Assembly: GCA_945893145.1 (NCBI GenBank) | Contig: CAMDDZ010000010.1 | Coordinates: forward strand, 1-64,000 | Length of the DNA: 64,000 nucleotides | Direction: 5' to 3' | DNA from: Rhodoplanes serenus | GTDB lineage: Bacteria; Pseudomonadota; Alphaproteobacteria; Rhizobiales; Xanthobacteraceae | Shown: piece after piece, positions 1 through 7,881 of the stretch | Layout: the number at the start of each line of letters is the position of its first letter | Position numbering within the stretch: the first letter of the stretch is position 1 | The notes under the pieces: generated by a model | What the model was told of the DNA's origin: nothing | Database searches by the model: none | Seen by the model: the letters and a program-made list of their open reading frames with translations, nothing else | Program-made: the position numbers and the translations under genes

Positions 1-30
1 CTTCAGGGATAGATGCAGCGCGGATCGCGT

Positions 31-1164
31 TCAACGCAAGCCCGACTGCTGGACCAGCGGGTAGACGTGCTTCTGGAACCAGCGCTGATCGCTGACATAG
101 CGCGGCCAGTTCAGCAGTGTGCCGTCGAGCCCCATCTTCGACATGGTGATGAGCCCGTCCACGACCTGCTCCGGCGTGCCGATGATCGGATAGCCGCCCC
201 AGCCGGCGATGAAGTGCTTCTTCATCTCGGCCAGCACCTCCTTGGGCAGCGTCTTGGCGTTGGCGATCATGGTGTTGACGAGGTTCTCCGCCGCGTCCCA
301 GTCGCCCTTCTGATTGACGTATTCGTCGTAGTAGGCACGCGCCTCCTTCTCGGTCTCGCCCTGGACCACGTAGGCGTAGCTCCAGATCTGGATTTCGCGG
401 CCGTATTCCTTGCGCGCAAGCTCGCGATAGGCGTCGACTTTAGCCTTGCAATCCGCGAAGTCGTGCGAGCCGAACACCACGTAGACCATGTCGCAATGCT
501 TGGCGGCGAAATGCTGGCCGCGCTCGGAACCGCCGGCGTTCATCACCGCCGGAAATGGACGCTGGATCGGCTTGGGCTGCAGATAGCCCTTCTTGATGTT
601 GTAGAACTTGCCCTCGAAATCGAACGGCTCGTCACGCGTCCAGAGCTGCTTGAGGATGTGCAGCCATTCGATGGCGCAATTGTAGCGGTCGTCATGCTCC
701 ATCAGCGGCGAGCCGAACATCTCGATCTCGGGGCGGTTCCAGCCGGTGACGATGTTGAGCGCGAAGCGGCCGTTGGTCACATGATCGATGGTGGCCGCCT
801 GCTTCGCCGCCATCACCGGATGGATGGTCGGAACGTGCGAGGTGGCGAAGATGCCGGAGTATTTGGTCGAAGCGCCGATAGCGGACGCCCAGGAGAAGCA
901 CTCGAAGCCCGGGCCGTTGAAATTGGTGTGACTGCCGAAGCCATGCCAACGCCCGATCGGAACCAGCGCCTCGAATTCCATCTCCTCGGAACAGCGCGCA
1001 AGCTCGAGCGTATTCGGCCAATTGATCTCCAGCACGCCGTCGATGGTCGAGATCGCGCAGCCGCGGTCCAGATTGGTGCCGAATGTGCCAAGCTTGAGCT
1101 TGCGGTCGTTGAACACCGGGTTGGTGTTGCGGCGATCCTGCCGCAGCATCGCATTTGCAGTCAT
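31..1164 (-). CDS. LLM-class flavin-dependent monooxygenase
   Basis: This 377-residue protein has the luciferase-like monooxygenase fold. Seen directly are the N-terminal KLGTFGTN strand, the PIGRWHGFG segment near residue 70, the HPVMAAKQAATIDH helix and the NIVTGWNRPE motif that lies near the FMN site in this family. Family members use reduced FMN and oxygen to oxidise sulfonates, sulfones, pyrimidines or other small molecules; the substrate here is unknown. It is the last gene of the minus-strand run that begins with the ABC importer, 36 bases after the acyl-CoA-dehydrogenase-like gene. The nearest named relatives by motif are RutA- and SfnG-type enzymes, but I would not assign either name. 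No flavin reductase lies beside it. Confidence 0.88.
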   Translation of the reverse strand: MTANAMLRQDRRNTNPVFNDRKLKLGTFGTNLDRGCAISTIDGVLEINWPNTLELARCSEEMEFEALVPIGRWHGFGSHTNFNGPGFECFSWASAIGASTKYSGIFATSHVPTIHPVMAAKQAATIDHVTNGRFALNIVTGWNRPEIEMFGSPLMEHDDRYNCAIEWLHILKQLWTRDEPFDFEGKFYNIKKGYLQPKPIQRPFPAVMNAGGSERGQHFAAKHCDMVYVVFGSHDFADCKAKVDAYRELARKEYGREIQIWSYAYVVQGETEKEARAYYDEYVNQKGDWDAAENLVNTMIANAKTLPKEVLAEMKKHFIAGWGGYPIIGTPEQVVDGLITMSKMGLDGTLLNWPRYVSDQRWFQKHVYPLVQQSGLR

Positions 1165-1200
1165 GATTGCTTCCCCCGGCGCGATTGAACGAAAATACGA

Positions 1201-2412
1201 TCAGAACATCGGATAGGCCGGGTTGATGCCGAGCCCGAACTCAGACCGTCCGAAGTTTTCCGCCGGGACATCCCAGTTCATCACGACGTGCGATGAAATC
1301 GCGTGCACATCGCGCCAGCACCGCTGCACGGAATTTCCCTCCATAAGCCCACTCGATCCGCTGATCTTGATCAGCCCATCCATCGCGTCACGCAGCATCT
1401 TCATGGCATAGGTCCAGTCGCGTCGCAGCAGCGTCCGCGTCTCCATCGACATGCCCGTGTAGTCCTTCCGCGCGGTCGCAAGGCAGCGGCGCGCTAGCAG
1501 CTCGGCCGCGTCGATCTGCGCCGCGATCTCGGCGACCTTCAGCTGCACCGGGACGTGTTGGGCGATATTGAGCTGGGTGTAGGTCAGGTAGCGCTGGCGC
1601 GTCCAATGCGTGAAATCGGCATAGCCGCCGCGCGCCACGCCAAGCGCGGGGCCGAGCAGCGCATAGGTGTGCACCGCGATAAACGGGGTGCGATAGATCG
1701 GATTGGTGTTGACCTTCGAGCCCGGCGAATTCGCGTCCCGCAGCGTCGAGAACGACACGCTGCGATGCTCGGGCACGAACACGTTGTCGAGCACCGAGGT
1801 GTTCGACCCGGTCGCACGCAAGCCCGCGCAGTACCAGGTGTCCTCCTGCTTCACCTCGGACACCGGCACGAGGTAGAGCCGCATGTCGGGATGATCCATG
1901 CCTTCGCGGTACACCAGCCCGCCGATCATGATCCACTGCGAGTGCATCAGCCCGCTGCACCATGACCAGCGGCCGTCGAGGCGGTATCCGCCGGGCGCGA
2001 CCGTGACCTTGCCGGTCGGCGCCGCCGAGGTGGCGATGCAGGCTGCCTTGTTCCGGCTCCAGACGTCGTGCTGCGCCTCCTCCGGAAAATGCGCCAGGAT
2101 GCAGGCGTGATCGCCAAGATAGTTCAGGCACCAGGCCGAGGAGCCACAGGTCGACTTGCCGAGTTCGATCGCGATGTCAAACATCACCTCGTGGTCGTGC
2201 TCGTAGCCGCCCCAGCGCTTGGGCTGAAGCGTGTGGATCAGGCCGGCTTCGATGTATTCCTCGACCGACTCGCGCGGAATATTGCGGTCGCGCTCGGCCT
2301 TGATCGCGCGCTCGCGCAGCTTGGGAGCAAGCGCGCGGGCGCGGGCGATCAGCTCATCGGCTGCCGGTGTCTTCCCCGCCGCGGCGGGCGGCTTCGCTTC
2401 GGCGAGGCTCAT
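1201..2412 (-). CDS. acyl-CoA dehydrogenase-fold flavin monooxygenase
   Basis: The 403-residue product has the acyl-CoA dehydrogenase fold as used by two-component flavin monooxygenases (HpaH, HsaA and DszC types). Support comes from the LQPKRWGGYEHD segment near residue 60, STCGSSAWCLNYLGDHA, the GRWSWCSGLMHSQW stretch and the GLRATGSNTSVLDNVFVP region that follows the flavin site. Real acyl-CoA dehydrogenases normally carry a catalytic glutamate that I do not see, so oxygenation of a small molecule is more likely than beta-oxidation. The start is an ATG preceded by GGAGGA at about 7 bases. It sits between the ABC ATPase gene and the LLM monooxygenase and is probably co-transcribed with both. 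Confidence 0.82.
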   Translation of the reverse strand: MSLAEAKPPAAAGKTPAADELIARARALAPKLRERAIKAERDRNIPRESVEEYIEAGLIHTLQPKRWGGYEHDHEVMFDIAIELGKSTCGSSAWCLNYLGDHACILAHFPEEAQHDVWSRNKAACIATSAAPTGKVTVAPGGYRLDGRWSWCSGLMHSQWIMIGGLVYREGMDHPDMRLYLVPVSEVKQEDTWYCAGLRATGSNTSVLDNVFVPEHRSVSFSTLRDANSPGSKVNTNPIYRTPFIAVHTYALLGPALGVARGGYADFTHWTRQRYLTYTQLNIAQHVPVQLKVAEIAAQIDAAELLARRCLATARKDYTGMSMETRTLLRRDWTYAMKMLRDAMDGLIKISGSSGLMEGNSVQRCWRDVHAISSHVVMNWDVPAENFGRSEFGLGINPAYPMF

Positions 2413-2474
2413 GACGCTTCCTCCGACTGTTCCGAGATTGTGCCCGGGGCTGGCGCGAAATCAAGCGTTGCCGG

Positions 2475-3185
2475 CTAGCCGGCGCCGAGATAGGCCTTTC
2501 TCACCTTCTCGTCGTTGGACAAAGCCTCTGCGCTGTCCGAACCCGTGACATGGCCATTGTCCAGGAGATAGCCGCGATCCGCGATCGCGAGACCCTGCTT
2601 GGCATTCTGCTCCACCAGCAGGATGCCGACGCCGGTTTCCTTGATCCGCGCAAGCGAACGAAACAGCTCGCCGCACACCAATGGCGCCAAGCCCAGCGAC
2701 GGTTCGTCCAGCATGAGGATCGACGGCGCCGACATCATGGCCCGGCCGACCGCCACCATCTGCCGCTCGCCGCCGCTCATGGTCCGCACCAGCTGCTTGC
2801 GCCGGGCAGCCAGCTTGGGAAACAGCGTCAGCACGCGCTCCATGTTCGCCACCTCGTGCGGCCGCGCGCGCTTCGGATGCGCCCCGAGCACAAGGTTCTC
2901 GTGCACGGTCAGGTCGGCAAAAACGCCGCGATCCTCGGGCACCAGCGCAATCCCGGTCTCGACGATTTCGTGCGGCGGACGATGCGTGATATCGGACCCG
3001 TCCATCACAACCGAGCTGCCCGGCATCGCGGGCGTCTGACCGGCAATCGCGCGCAGGAAGGTGCTCTTGCCGGCGCCATTCGCGCCGAGCATCACGACGA
3101 TCTCGCCCGGCGAGACCTGCGCCGCAACATTCTCCACCGCGCGGTGGCGGCCGTAGAATACCGACAGGTTCTTCACCTCAAGCAT
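2475..3185 (-). CDS. livF: branched-chain amino acid-type ABC transporter ATPase (LivF)
   Basis: This 236-residue ATP-binding subunit belongs to a HAAT-family importer. It has a Walker A GANGAGKS near residue 36, the ABC signature MSGGERQMVAVGRAM, Walker B ILMLDEPSLGLAP and a switch histidine region LVEQNAKQGL, all in LivF order. It would power uptake with the neighbouring LivG at the cytoplasmic face. Its start overlaps the end of livG by 8 bases, so translation is probably coupled. The solute is unknown. HAAT systems also carry amides, urea and aromatic acids, and the two monooxygenases downstream suggest a non-amino-acid substrate. Confidence 0.93.
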   Translation of the reverse strand: MLEVKNLSVFYGRHRAVENVAAQVSPGEIVVMLGANGAGKSTFLRAIAGQTPAMPGSSVVMDGSDITHRPPHEIVETGIALVPEDRGVFADLTVHENLVLGAHPKRARPHEVANMERVLTLFPKLAARRKQLVRTMSGGERQMVAVGRAMMSAPSILMLDEPSLGLAPLVCGELFRSLARIKETGVGILLVEQNAKQGLAIADRGYLLDNGHVTGSDSAEALSNDEKVRKAYLGAG

Positions 3186-3921
3186 CGGCGTCCCCGAGAT
3201 AGGCGCGGATCACCTCTGGGTCGGCGAGCACCTCGCGCGGCGTGCCTTCGGCGATCTTGGCGCCGCTGTTCATGACGATGCAGCGGTCGCACAGGCTGCG
3301 GATCGCATCCATGACATGCTCGACGATGATGATGGTGCGGCCCTCGGCGCGAAGCTGCTCGATCAGCGCGATCCCGGTGCGAAGCTCCGTCGGGTTGAGG
3401 CCGGCGAGCCACTCGTCGAGCAGCAGCACCTTCGGATCGGATGCGAGCGCGCGGGCAAGCTCGACGCGCTTCTGGTCGATGTAGGTCAGCGCCGACACCG
3501 AGGCGTCGCCGGCCCCTTGCAGACCGACGCGGCGCAGGAGGTCGCGGGCGTGATCCTCGAGGTCGCGGCCCCAGCGCCGGCTGTGGCCGAACACACCGCC
3601 GGCCGAGACATTCTCCAGCACCGTCAGCGACGGCAGCATGCGCACGATCTGGAACGTGCGGGCCACGCCGCGCCGCGCGATCTCGCTCGCGGGCGTGGCC
3701 GAGATATCGTGCTCGTAAAGCCGGATCGCGCCGCCGCTCGGTTTCGTTGCGCCGGAAATCAGGTTCAGCATGGTGGTCTTGCCGGAGCCGTTCGGCCCGA
3801 TCAGCCCGAGCACCTCGTTCTCCGCGAGTGCGAACGACATGCCGTCGACGGCGACGAGGCCGCCGAAGCGCTTGCTGACGCCTTCGGCGCGAAGCGCCAC
3901 GGTTGCGGTCGCGCTAGGCAT
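3178..3921 (-). CDS. livG: branched-chain amino acid-type ABC transporter ATPase (LivG)
   Basis: The 247-residue second ATPase of the importer has Walker A GPNGSGKT and the long LivG-type segment GVARTFQIVRMLPSLTVLENV. Two motifs depart from the usual form. The signature region reads TYIDQKRVELARAL rather than an SGGQ-like string, and Walker B ends LLLDEWLAGLNPTE, with Trp in place of the usual Pro after DE. The catalytic Glu is kept, so activity is expected. It overlaps livM and livF by 8 bases each, giving a tightly coupled cassette. The ATG start follows directly from the overlap. Confidence 0.92.
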   Translation of the reverse strand: MPSATATVALRAEGVSKRFGGLVAVDGMSFALAENEVLGLIGPNGSGKTTMLNLISGATKPSGGAIRLYEHDISATPASEIARRGVARTFQIVRMLPSLTVLENVSAGGVFGHSRRWGRDLEDHARDLLRRVGLQGAGDASVSALTYIDQKRVELARALASDPKVLLLDEWLAGLNPTELRTGIALIEQLRAEGRTIIIVEHVMDAIRSLCDRCIVMNSGAKIAEGTPREVLADPEVIRAYLGDADA

Positions 3922-4900
3922 GCCCGCCCGTCCAGCGTTTCAGCAGGTCGCGGATCGCGCCGCCGCGCTCCCTGGTGAAGTCTTCGATCAGTCCGACCAC
4001 ACCACGCGGGATGAAATAGACGATCAGCAGGAAGCAGGCGCCGAGCAGCAGCGTGGTCTGCGACGGGAACTTGGCCGAGATGAACTCCCACAGCAGCGTG
4101 AACGGGATGACGCCGACCAGCGGTCCCCACAGGCGATGCACGCCACCGAGCAGCGCCATGATTACGACTTCGAACGACAAAAAGGGGCTGAACGCGATCG
4201 ACGGCTCGACGTAGCTCCAGCGCGGCGCCACCAAGGCTCCGGTCATCGCGGCGAACGTGCTGGAGATCACGAACAGCACCACCTTCGCGCGCGCGGTGTT
4301 GATCCCGCTGTGCACGGCCACAACCTCGTCGTTACCGATGATGCGGAGCGCAAAGCCGAGCCGCGAGCGGCCAATCGCCCAGCCGACCAGAAAAACCAGC
4401 GCGGCCAAACCCAGCAGCAGCCAGTACATGGCCTGGTCGGAAATCCCAATCAGCACGTAAAGTCCGCTGCTCGTGCCCATGACGTGCTGCGCCCAGGCCA
4501 CGACCTGCCGTACCAGCTCGGCGAGGCCCAGCGTGAAAATGACGAAATAGACGCCGGAAATTCGCAGCGTCGCCAGCCCGACCACGGCCGAGAACAGCGC
4601 GCCGGCCAGCGCTGCCACCAGCACCAGCGCCGGGAACGGCAGGTAAGGCAGCCCGCCGCCGACAATATACATGCCGATGCCGAAGAACGCCGCGGTGGAA
4701 AGCGCGATGTAGTTGGTCGGCCCCGAGAACAAGGCCCACGACGTCGCCAGCACTGTGAACATGGCTATCGATATGCCGATCGAGAGCCAATAGGTCGTGT
4801 TGAAGAACGGCAACAGTGCGGCCGCGCCGAAGATCAGTACGCCGGCCAGCAGCTTGATCTGCTCGCGGTGGGACAAGGCAATCGCCGCGGGAAGGTTCAC
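3914..4900 (-). CDS. livM: branched-chain amino acid-type ABC transporter permease (LivM)
   Basis: This 328-residue inner-membrane permease has about ten hydrophobic segments. It carries the LivM hallmarks ALSTAAFFGIGMY, RISGVYFVIFTLGLAEL and GRSRLGFALRIIGNDEVVAVHSG, the last being the cytoplasmic coupling loop, and a late GGVHRLWGPLVG motif. The start is a GTG that overlaps the livH stop as GTGA, implying translational coupling. A positively charged C-terminal tail follows the last membrane segment. Together with LivH it forms the translocation pore for the substrate delivered by the binding protein encoded at 5829-7037. Confidence 0.91.
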   Translation of the reverse strand: MNLPAAIALSHREQIKLLAGVLIFGAAALLPFFNTTYWLSIGISIAMFTVLATSWALFSGPTNYIALSTAAFFGIGMYIVGGGLPYLPFPALVLVAALAGALFSAVVGLATLRISGVYFVIFTLGLAELVRQVVAWAQHVMGTSSGLYVLIGISDQAMYWLLLGLAALVFLVGWAIGRSRLGFALRIIGNDEVVAVHSGINTARAKVVLFVISSTFAAMTGALVAPRWSYVEPSIAFSPFLSFEVVIMALLGGVHRLWGPLVGVIPFTLLWEFISAKFPSQTTLLLGACFLLIVYFIPRGVVGLIEDFTRERGGAIRDLLKRWTGGHA

Positions 4901-5763
4901 GACGAGCGTCTTCCGAACAAGCCCTCGGGCCGTACCAGCAGGATGACAATGAACAGGACGTAGGCGGCGGCGAGCGTCAGGCCCGGATCGAGATAGGTGG
5001 CGACTGCCGTCTCCGTCAGGCCAAGGATAAATGAGGCGACGATTGCACCGCGGATATCGCCGACGCCGCCCATGATGACGATCACCAGCGCCTTCAGCGT
5101 GAAGATAACGCCAAGCGAGGCGTCAAAGTTCAGGAACATGCTGAGCAAAGTGCCGCCGGATGCGCTCACCGCTCCGCCCAACGCAAAAGCAAGCGCGGAG
5201 GTGCTCGCTACGTTGATGCCAACAAGACCCGCGGCCGACGGATTGACCGAAACTGCGCGCAACGTGAGCCCGGCGCGGGTGTGGTGAAGCCAGATGTAGA
5301 GTCCCACGCACACAACGGCGGCACCGAGGAATGCCACGATCCGGTTGAGTGCGTAAGGCTGGCCAAGGATCGAGAACGGCGTTGCCAGATAGGAATAAGC
5401 GAGGAACTCACCGCCGAATAACGCCAGCAGGATGCCGATGGCCACGAAGCTCAGCCCAAAGGTCGCCAGAATGGAATCGACCTCGAGCTGGCCCTGATTC
5501 TTCGCGCGCCGCACCAGTGGCAACATCATGAAGCGATAGATCGCCCAGTTGGCGAAGAAGGCCGCCGGCACGACGCCGATCAGCGCGTAGAGCGGGCTCA
5601 TCTTGTAGGCGGTGAAAAACCAGACCGCGCCGAACGCGCCGCAGACCAGCGTCTCGCCACTCGCCAGATTCATGATGCGGGCAACGCCATATTGCAGTTG
5701 CAGCCCCACCGCCATCAGCGCGTAGGTGCCGCCGAGCAACAGGCCGATGATGATGACATCCAT
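4897..5763 (-). CDS. livH: branched-chain amino acid-type ABC transporter permease (LivH)
   Basis: The 288-residue permease begins MDVIIIGLLLGGTYALMAVG, the standard LivH opening. It contains GVARIMNLASGE and the TRAGLTLRAVSVNPSAAGLVGI coupling loop, then IMGGVGDIRGAIV near the end. The reading frame is open for 51 more codons upstream, but that part has no membrane character and would run through a terminator-like hairpin and into the binding-protein gene. I therefore place the start at the ATG at 5763. The 65-base gap to the binding-protein gene contains the hairpin at 5786-5816, which should lower permease expression relative to the binding protein. Confidence 0.9.
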   Translation of the reverse strand: MDVIIIGLLLGGTYALMAVGLQLQYGVARIMNLASGETLVCGAFGAVWFFTAYKMSPLYALIGVVPAAFFANWAIYRFMMLPLVRRAKNQGQLEVDSILATFGLSFVAIGILLALFGGEFLAYSYLATPFSILGQPYALNRIVAFLGAAVVCVGLYIWLHHTRAGLTLRAVSVNPSAAGLVGINVASTSALAFALGGAVSASGGTLLSMFLNFDASLGVIFTLKALVIVIMGGVGDIRGAIVASFILGLTETAVATYLDPGLTLAAAYVLFIVILLVRPEGLFGRRSS

Positions 5764-5785
5764 CGGGAACGCGCACCGTATGGAG

Positions 5786-5816
5786 AAAAAGACCGGCGCC
5801 GGTTTGGGCCGGCGCC
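5786..5816 (-). terminator. intrinsic terminator between binding protein and permease genes
   Basis: On the minus strand an 8-base-pair GC stem (GGCGCCGG with CCGGCGCC, arms 5809-5816 and 5795-5802) closes a six-base loop and is followed after four bases by five T residues. It begins 12 bases after the stop codon of the binding-protein gene. Partial termination here would give more binding protein than permease, a common arrangement in ABC importers. Confidence 0.7.
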
Positions 5817-5828
5817 AGATGGAATGAA

Positions 5829-7037
5829 CTACGTTCCCCAGCCGGTCTTCAACCGAACCGGCTTGTAGTTGTCGAAGCCGACGCCGGAGACCGCGTGGAA
5901 GAATCCGTCCTGCCACTGGCCGACGGTCCAGTATCGCGCGAGCCGCTGCTTGCGGATATCGGTGTTGTCGCCGACAACGGTCTTGAACGTGTGGGTCTTG
6001 AGGTGGTTGATGATGGCTTCGCGATCGAACGAGCCAACCGCCTCGAAGGTCTGCGTCAGGATCTGAAGGAACGTGTAGTACAGCGGGCTCGCCCAGTAGT
6101 CGGCGTCGACGCCGGTCACTTCCTTGTGCTTTCTGTAGTACTCGCGGATTTCCGGCGAGTCCTGGATGCCGCCTGCGCCAAGCACGTTCTCGATCGAGTT
6201 ACCGAACTTCGCCCTGAACGCTGGGAATGCAACCGCGACCGCGCTGTAATAGGCCTTCACGTTCAACCCTTCGATTTTGGCCTGCTCGGCCAGCCCGAAG
6301 GTGTCCGGCGGATAAGACCACGCGACGAATGCGTCCGGGTTGGCGGCCTTCGCCGCCTTCATCACCGGCGAGTAGTCCTGCGTGCCGAGCGGATACGATT
6401 TGTCGTAAACGATTTCGAAGCCGGCTTGCTGAAAGATCGGCCGGCCGGCGTTGGCGAGTTCGATGCCGAACGCGTCCGCTACGTTCACGATCGCGACCTT
6501 GTTGCCGATCTTGCCTTCGTCTTTCAGCTTCTTCAGCACGTTGGCAGCACTCTGCGCAAACGCGCTGGTGGAGCCCTGGACGAAGAACAGGCCTGGATAG
6601 CGCTGCGTCAGCGTGTCGATCTGGTCGGTGACCGCCGCCTGCGTGACCTGCGGATAGCCGTACTTGGCGTAGATCGGCGCCGCGGCGAGGTTATAGCCGG
6701 TGCCGTACACCGGCATGATGAAGTCGACCTTGTCCTGAGCGGCCAGCCGCTCCACCGCCTTGATGGTTTCGCCCGGCTGACTGCGGTCATCGTATTCGAT
6801 CAGTTCGACCTTGCGCTGGCCGCTCTTCATCTTGAGCCCGCCGCGCGCGTTGACCTCATGTTCCCACAACTTGAAATTCGGAAAGTGGCTGACCGCGGCG
6901 CCGCTTGCCATCACGCCGGTGCGCGGCCCGATCACGCCGATCTTGACGGTGGCGTCCTGTGCCCTCGCAGCCCGAAAGCCGAATGGTCCAGCCAGAGCCG
7001 CCGCGCCAGCACCCTTGAGTACGGTTCTTCGATGCAT
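5829..7037 (-). CDS. ABC transporter substrate-binding protein, LivK/Peripla_BP_6 family
   Basis: This 402-residue protein starts with an RR-containing signal peptide (MHRRTVLKGAGAAALAGPFG, cleavage near AARAQ) compatible with Tat or Sec export. The mature part opens ATVKIGVIGPRTGVMASG and contains YDDRSQPGETIKAVERLAAQDKVDFIMPVYG, typical of the type I periplasmic binding fold of HAAT systems. It would capture the solute in the periplasm for LivHMGF. It is the first gene of the operon and has a strong GGGAGG ribosome-binding site six bases before its ATG. Leu/Ile/Val binding cannot be assumed. The downstream monooxygenases favour an aromatic or xenobiotic ligand. Confidence 0.92.
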   Translation of the reverse strand: MHRRTVLKGAGAAALAGPFGFRAARAQDATVKIGVIGPRTGVMASGAAVSHFPNFKLWEHEVNARGGLKMKSGQRKVELIEYDDRSQPGETIKAVERLAAQDKVDFIMPVYGTGYNLAAAPIYAKYGYPQVTQAAVTDQIDTLTQRYPGLFFVQGSTSAFAQSAANVLKKLKDEGKIGNKVAIVNVADAFGIELANAGRPIFQQAGFEIVYDKSYPLGTQDYSPVMKAAKAANPDAFVAWSYPPDTFGLAEQAKIEGLNVKAYYSAVAVAFPAFRAKFGNSIENVLGAGGIQDSPEIREYYRKHKEVTGVDADYWASPLYYTFLQILTQTFEAVGSFDREAIINHLKTHTFKTVVGDNTDIRKQRLARYWTVGQWQDGFFHAVSGVGFDNYKPVRLKTGWGT

Positions 7038-7093
7038 TTTGTCCTCCCAGACAACGTGACAATTTTATTTGGGTAGCTGCCCACCCATTGAGG

Positions 7094-7123
7094 ATAGCGT
7101 GATCGTGGGAGGCCGCAAGTCAA
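7094..7123 (-). promoter_or_regulatory. possible sigma-70-type promoter of the importer operon
   Basis: On the minus strand TTGACT (7118-7123) lies 18 bases before CGCTAT (7094-7099), about 57 bases ahead of the binding-protein start. The -35 match is good and the -10 match is weak, so this is tentative. Confidence 0.3.
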
Positions 7124-7341
7124 GTAACCACCTGTAGCAACTGTGATTGTGTAAGCGTTCAGGATCGTCCTGACGGCCATGGCCGATGCCGGCTGTTGGC
7201 ACTTTTCAGACTTGCGCACATCGCCGGCTTCACGAGCCAAGCGGACAATCCCCAATCCCCAGCCGGCGCGAATTTACCGGTTTACAAATCGAACGAATAA
7301 GTGCACTAGGTTTACTGTCCTATCCATCCGAGGGCGTTCTC
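7124..7341. other. intergenic stretch without recognisable gene
   Basis: This AT-richer segment lies upstream of both the importer operon (minus) and the small reading frame at 7342 (plus). I find no coding frame with a ribosome-binding site. A TTTACA at 7281-7286 could be a -35 element for a plus-strand transcript, but no convincing -10 follows it. Confidence 0.4.
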
Positions 7342-7395
7342 ATGAGACGTCATTTGAGCGGGGTGGGATGCGGCGCCTGCGGATTGGCCTCGTAA
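7342..7395 (+). CDS. putative 17-residue cysteine-containing leader peptide
   Basis: An ATG at 7342 preceded by GAGGG with a 7-base spacer opens a frame for MRRHLSGVGCGACGLAS. The peptide is short and basic at its N-terminus, with two cysteines in a C-x-x-C arrangement (residues 10 and 13). It sits at the head of a strongly structured segment that ends in a second ribosome-binding site and ATG, which is the layout of a regulatory upstream reading frame. No homologue is known to me. The call rests on the ribosome-binding site and on context, so it could be a chance frame. Confidence 0.35.
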   Translation: MRRHLSGVGCGACGLAS

Positions 7396-7782
7396 CCCAA
7401 TTCCCGGGAGGCCTCGGGTAACCGTCCCCCCTACTATGAGGGGCGCCCAGCTTTGGGTGACACGGGGACCGGATGAACGGCGGCGTAAGCCGCCGGGATC
7501 AAGGCGAGCGCGAGCTCGCTGCCGGTTCTTGTCAGTTACGGTTCCGAGACGCCCAAAATCGCCGCGATGGAGCGTCGGCCGGCGACGCGCCCACGAATTT
7601 GGGCGCCACGCCGGTTAGTCCCCGGCGGAGCAATCCGCCTGCGGATGAGGCGTGATCGAGATGTGGCGTCGACCGGCGCTCCATCCCCTCGGGTTTTTCC
7701 GAGGGACCACCGACACGGCGCCCGGGCGCCGAACCAATCCCGGCGATCGCGCACGTCTGCAGCACAAAGGAACCACGAGATG
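7396..7782 (+). ncRNA. candidate structured leader RNA, orphaned from its gene
   Basis: The plus strand can fold into at least three hairpins capped by GNRA tetraloops: 7478-7495 (7 bp, GTAA), 7504-7519 (6 bp, GCGA) and 7624-7639 (6 bp, GCAA). A 7-bp hairpin with loop GTTTTT lies at 7686-7705 and a 16-base perfect palindrome at 7716-7731. Two 8-bp long-range pairings cross each other (7550-7557 with 7598-7605, and 7567-7574 with 7677-7684), and the second competes with a local hairpin at 7572-7588, as in a switch. AAAGG at 7766 then precedes an ATG at 7780, but that frame only runs antisense through the YbjN-like gene. It does not match RNase P, tmRNA, SRP or 6S RNA consensus strings that I know. 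Confidence 0.42.
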
Positions 7783-7830
7783 GATGCTCGCCACCTCGAC
7801 CAACGATGGCGCAAGGAGCAACGCTTGATA

Positions 7831-7871
7831 ATAAAAAGCTCGCGGGCGGCGTCCGATAGCGGCCGCCCGCG
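7831..7871 (-). terminator. intrinsic terminator of the YbjN-like gene
   Basis: On the minus strand a perfect 10-bp stem (7862-7871 with 7841-7850) closes an 11-base loop and is followed by AGC and a T-rich run. It starts 10 bases after the stop codon of the YbjN-like gene and should end minus-strand transcription before the structured region. Confidence 0.8.
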
Positions 7872-7881
7872 GATGCTGCGA

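Noticed and set aside
13-1188. Long plus-strand open frame opposite the LLM monooxygenase
   Set aside because: It is a GC-rich antisense frame with no family motif, and the minus-strand gene explains the region fully.
3770-4963. 397-codon plus-strand frame opposite livM and livG
   Set aside because: The composition is Arg/Gln/His-rich as expected from antisense reading of membrane-protein codons. It has no ribosome-binding site.
5764-5916. N-terminal 51-codon extension of livH
   Set aside because: It would read through a terminator hairpin and overlap the binding-protein gene. The conserved LivH start is the ATG at 5763.
7396-7782. RNase P RNA, tmRNA, SRP RNA or 6S RNA
   Set aside because: The GNRA-rich folding suggested a housekeeping RNA, but the signature strings of these RNAs are absent on both strands.
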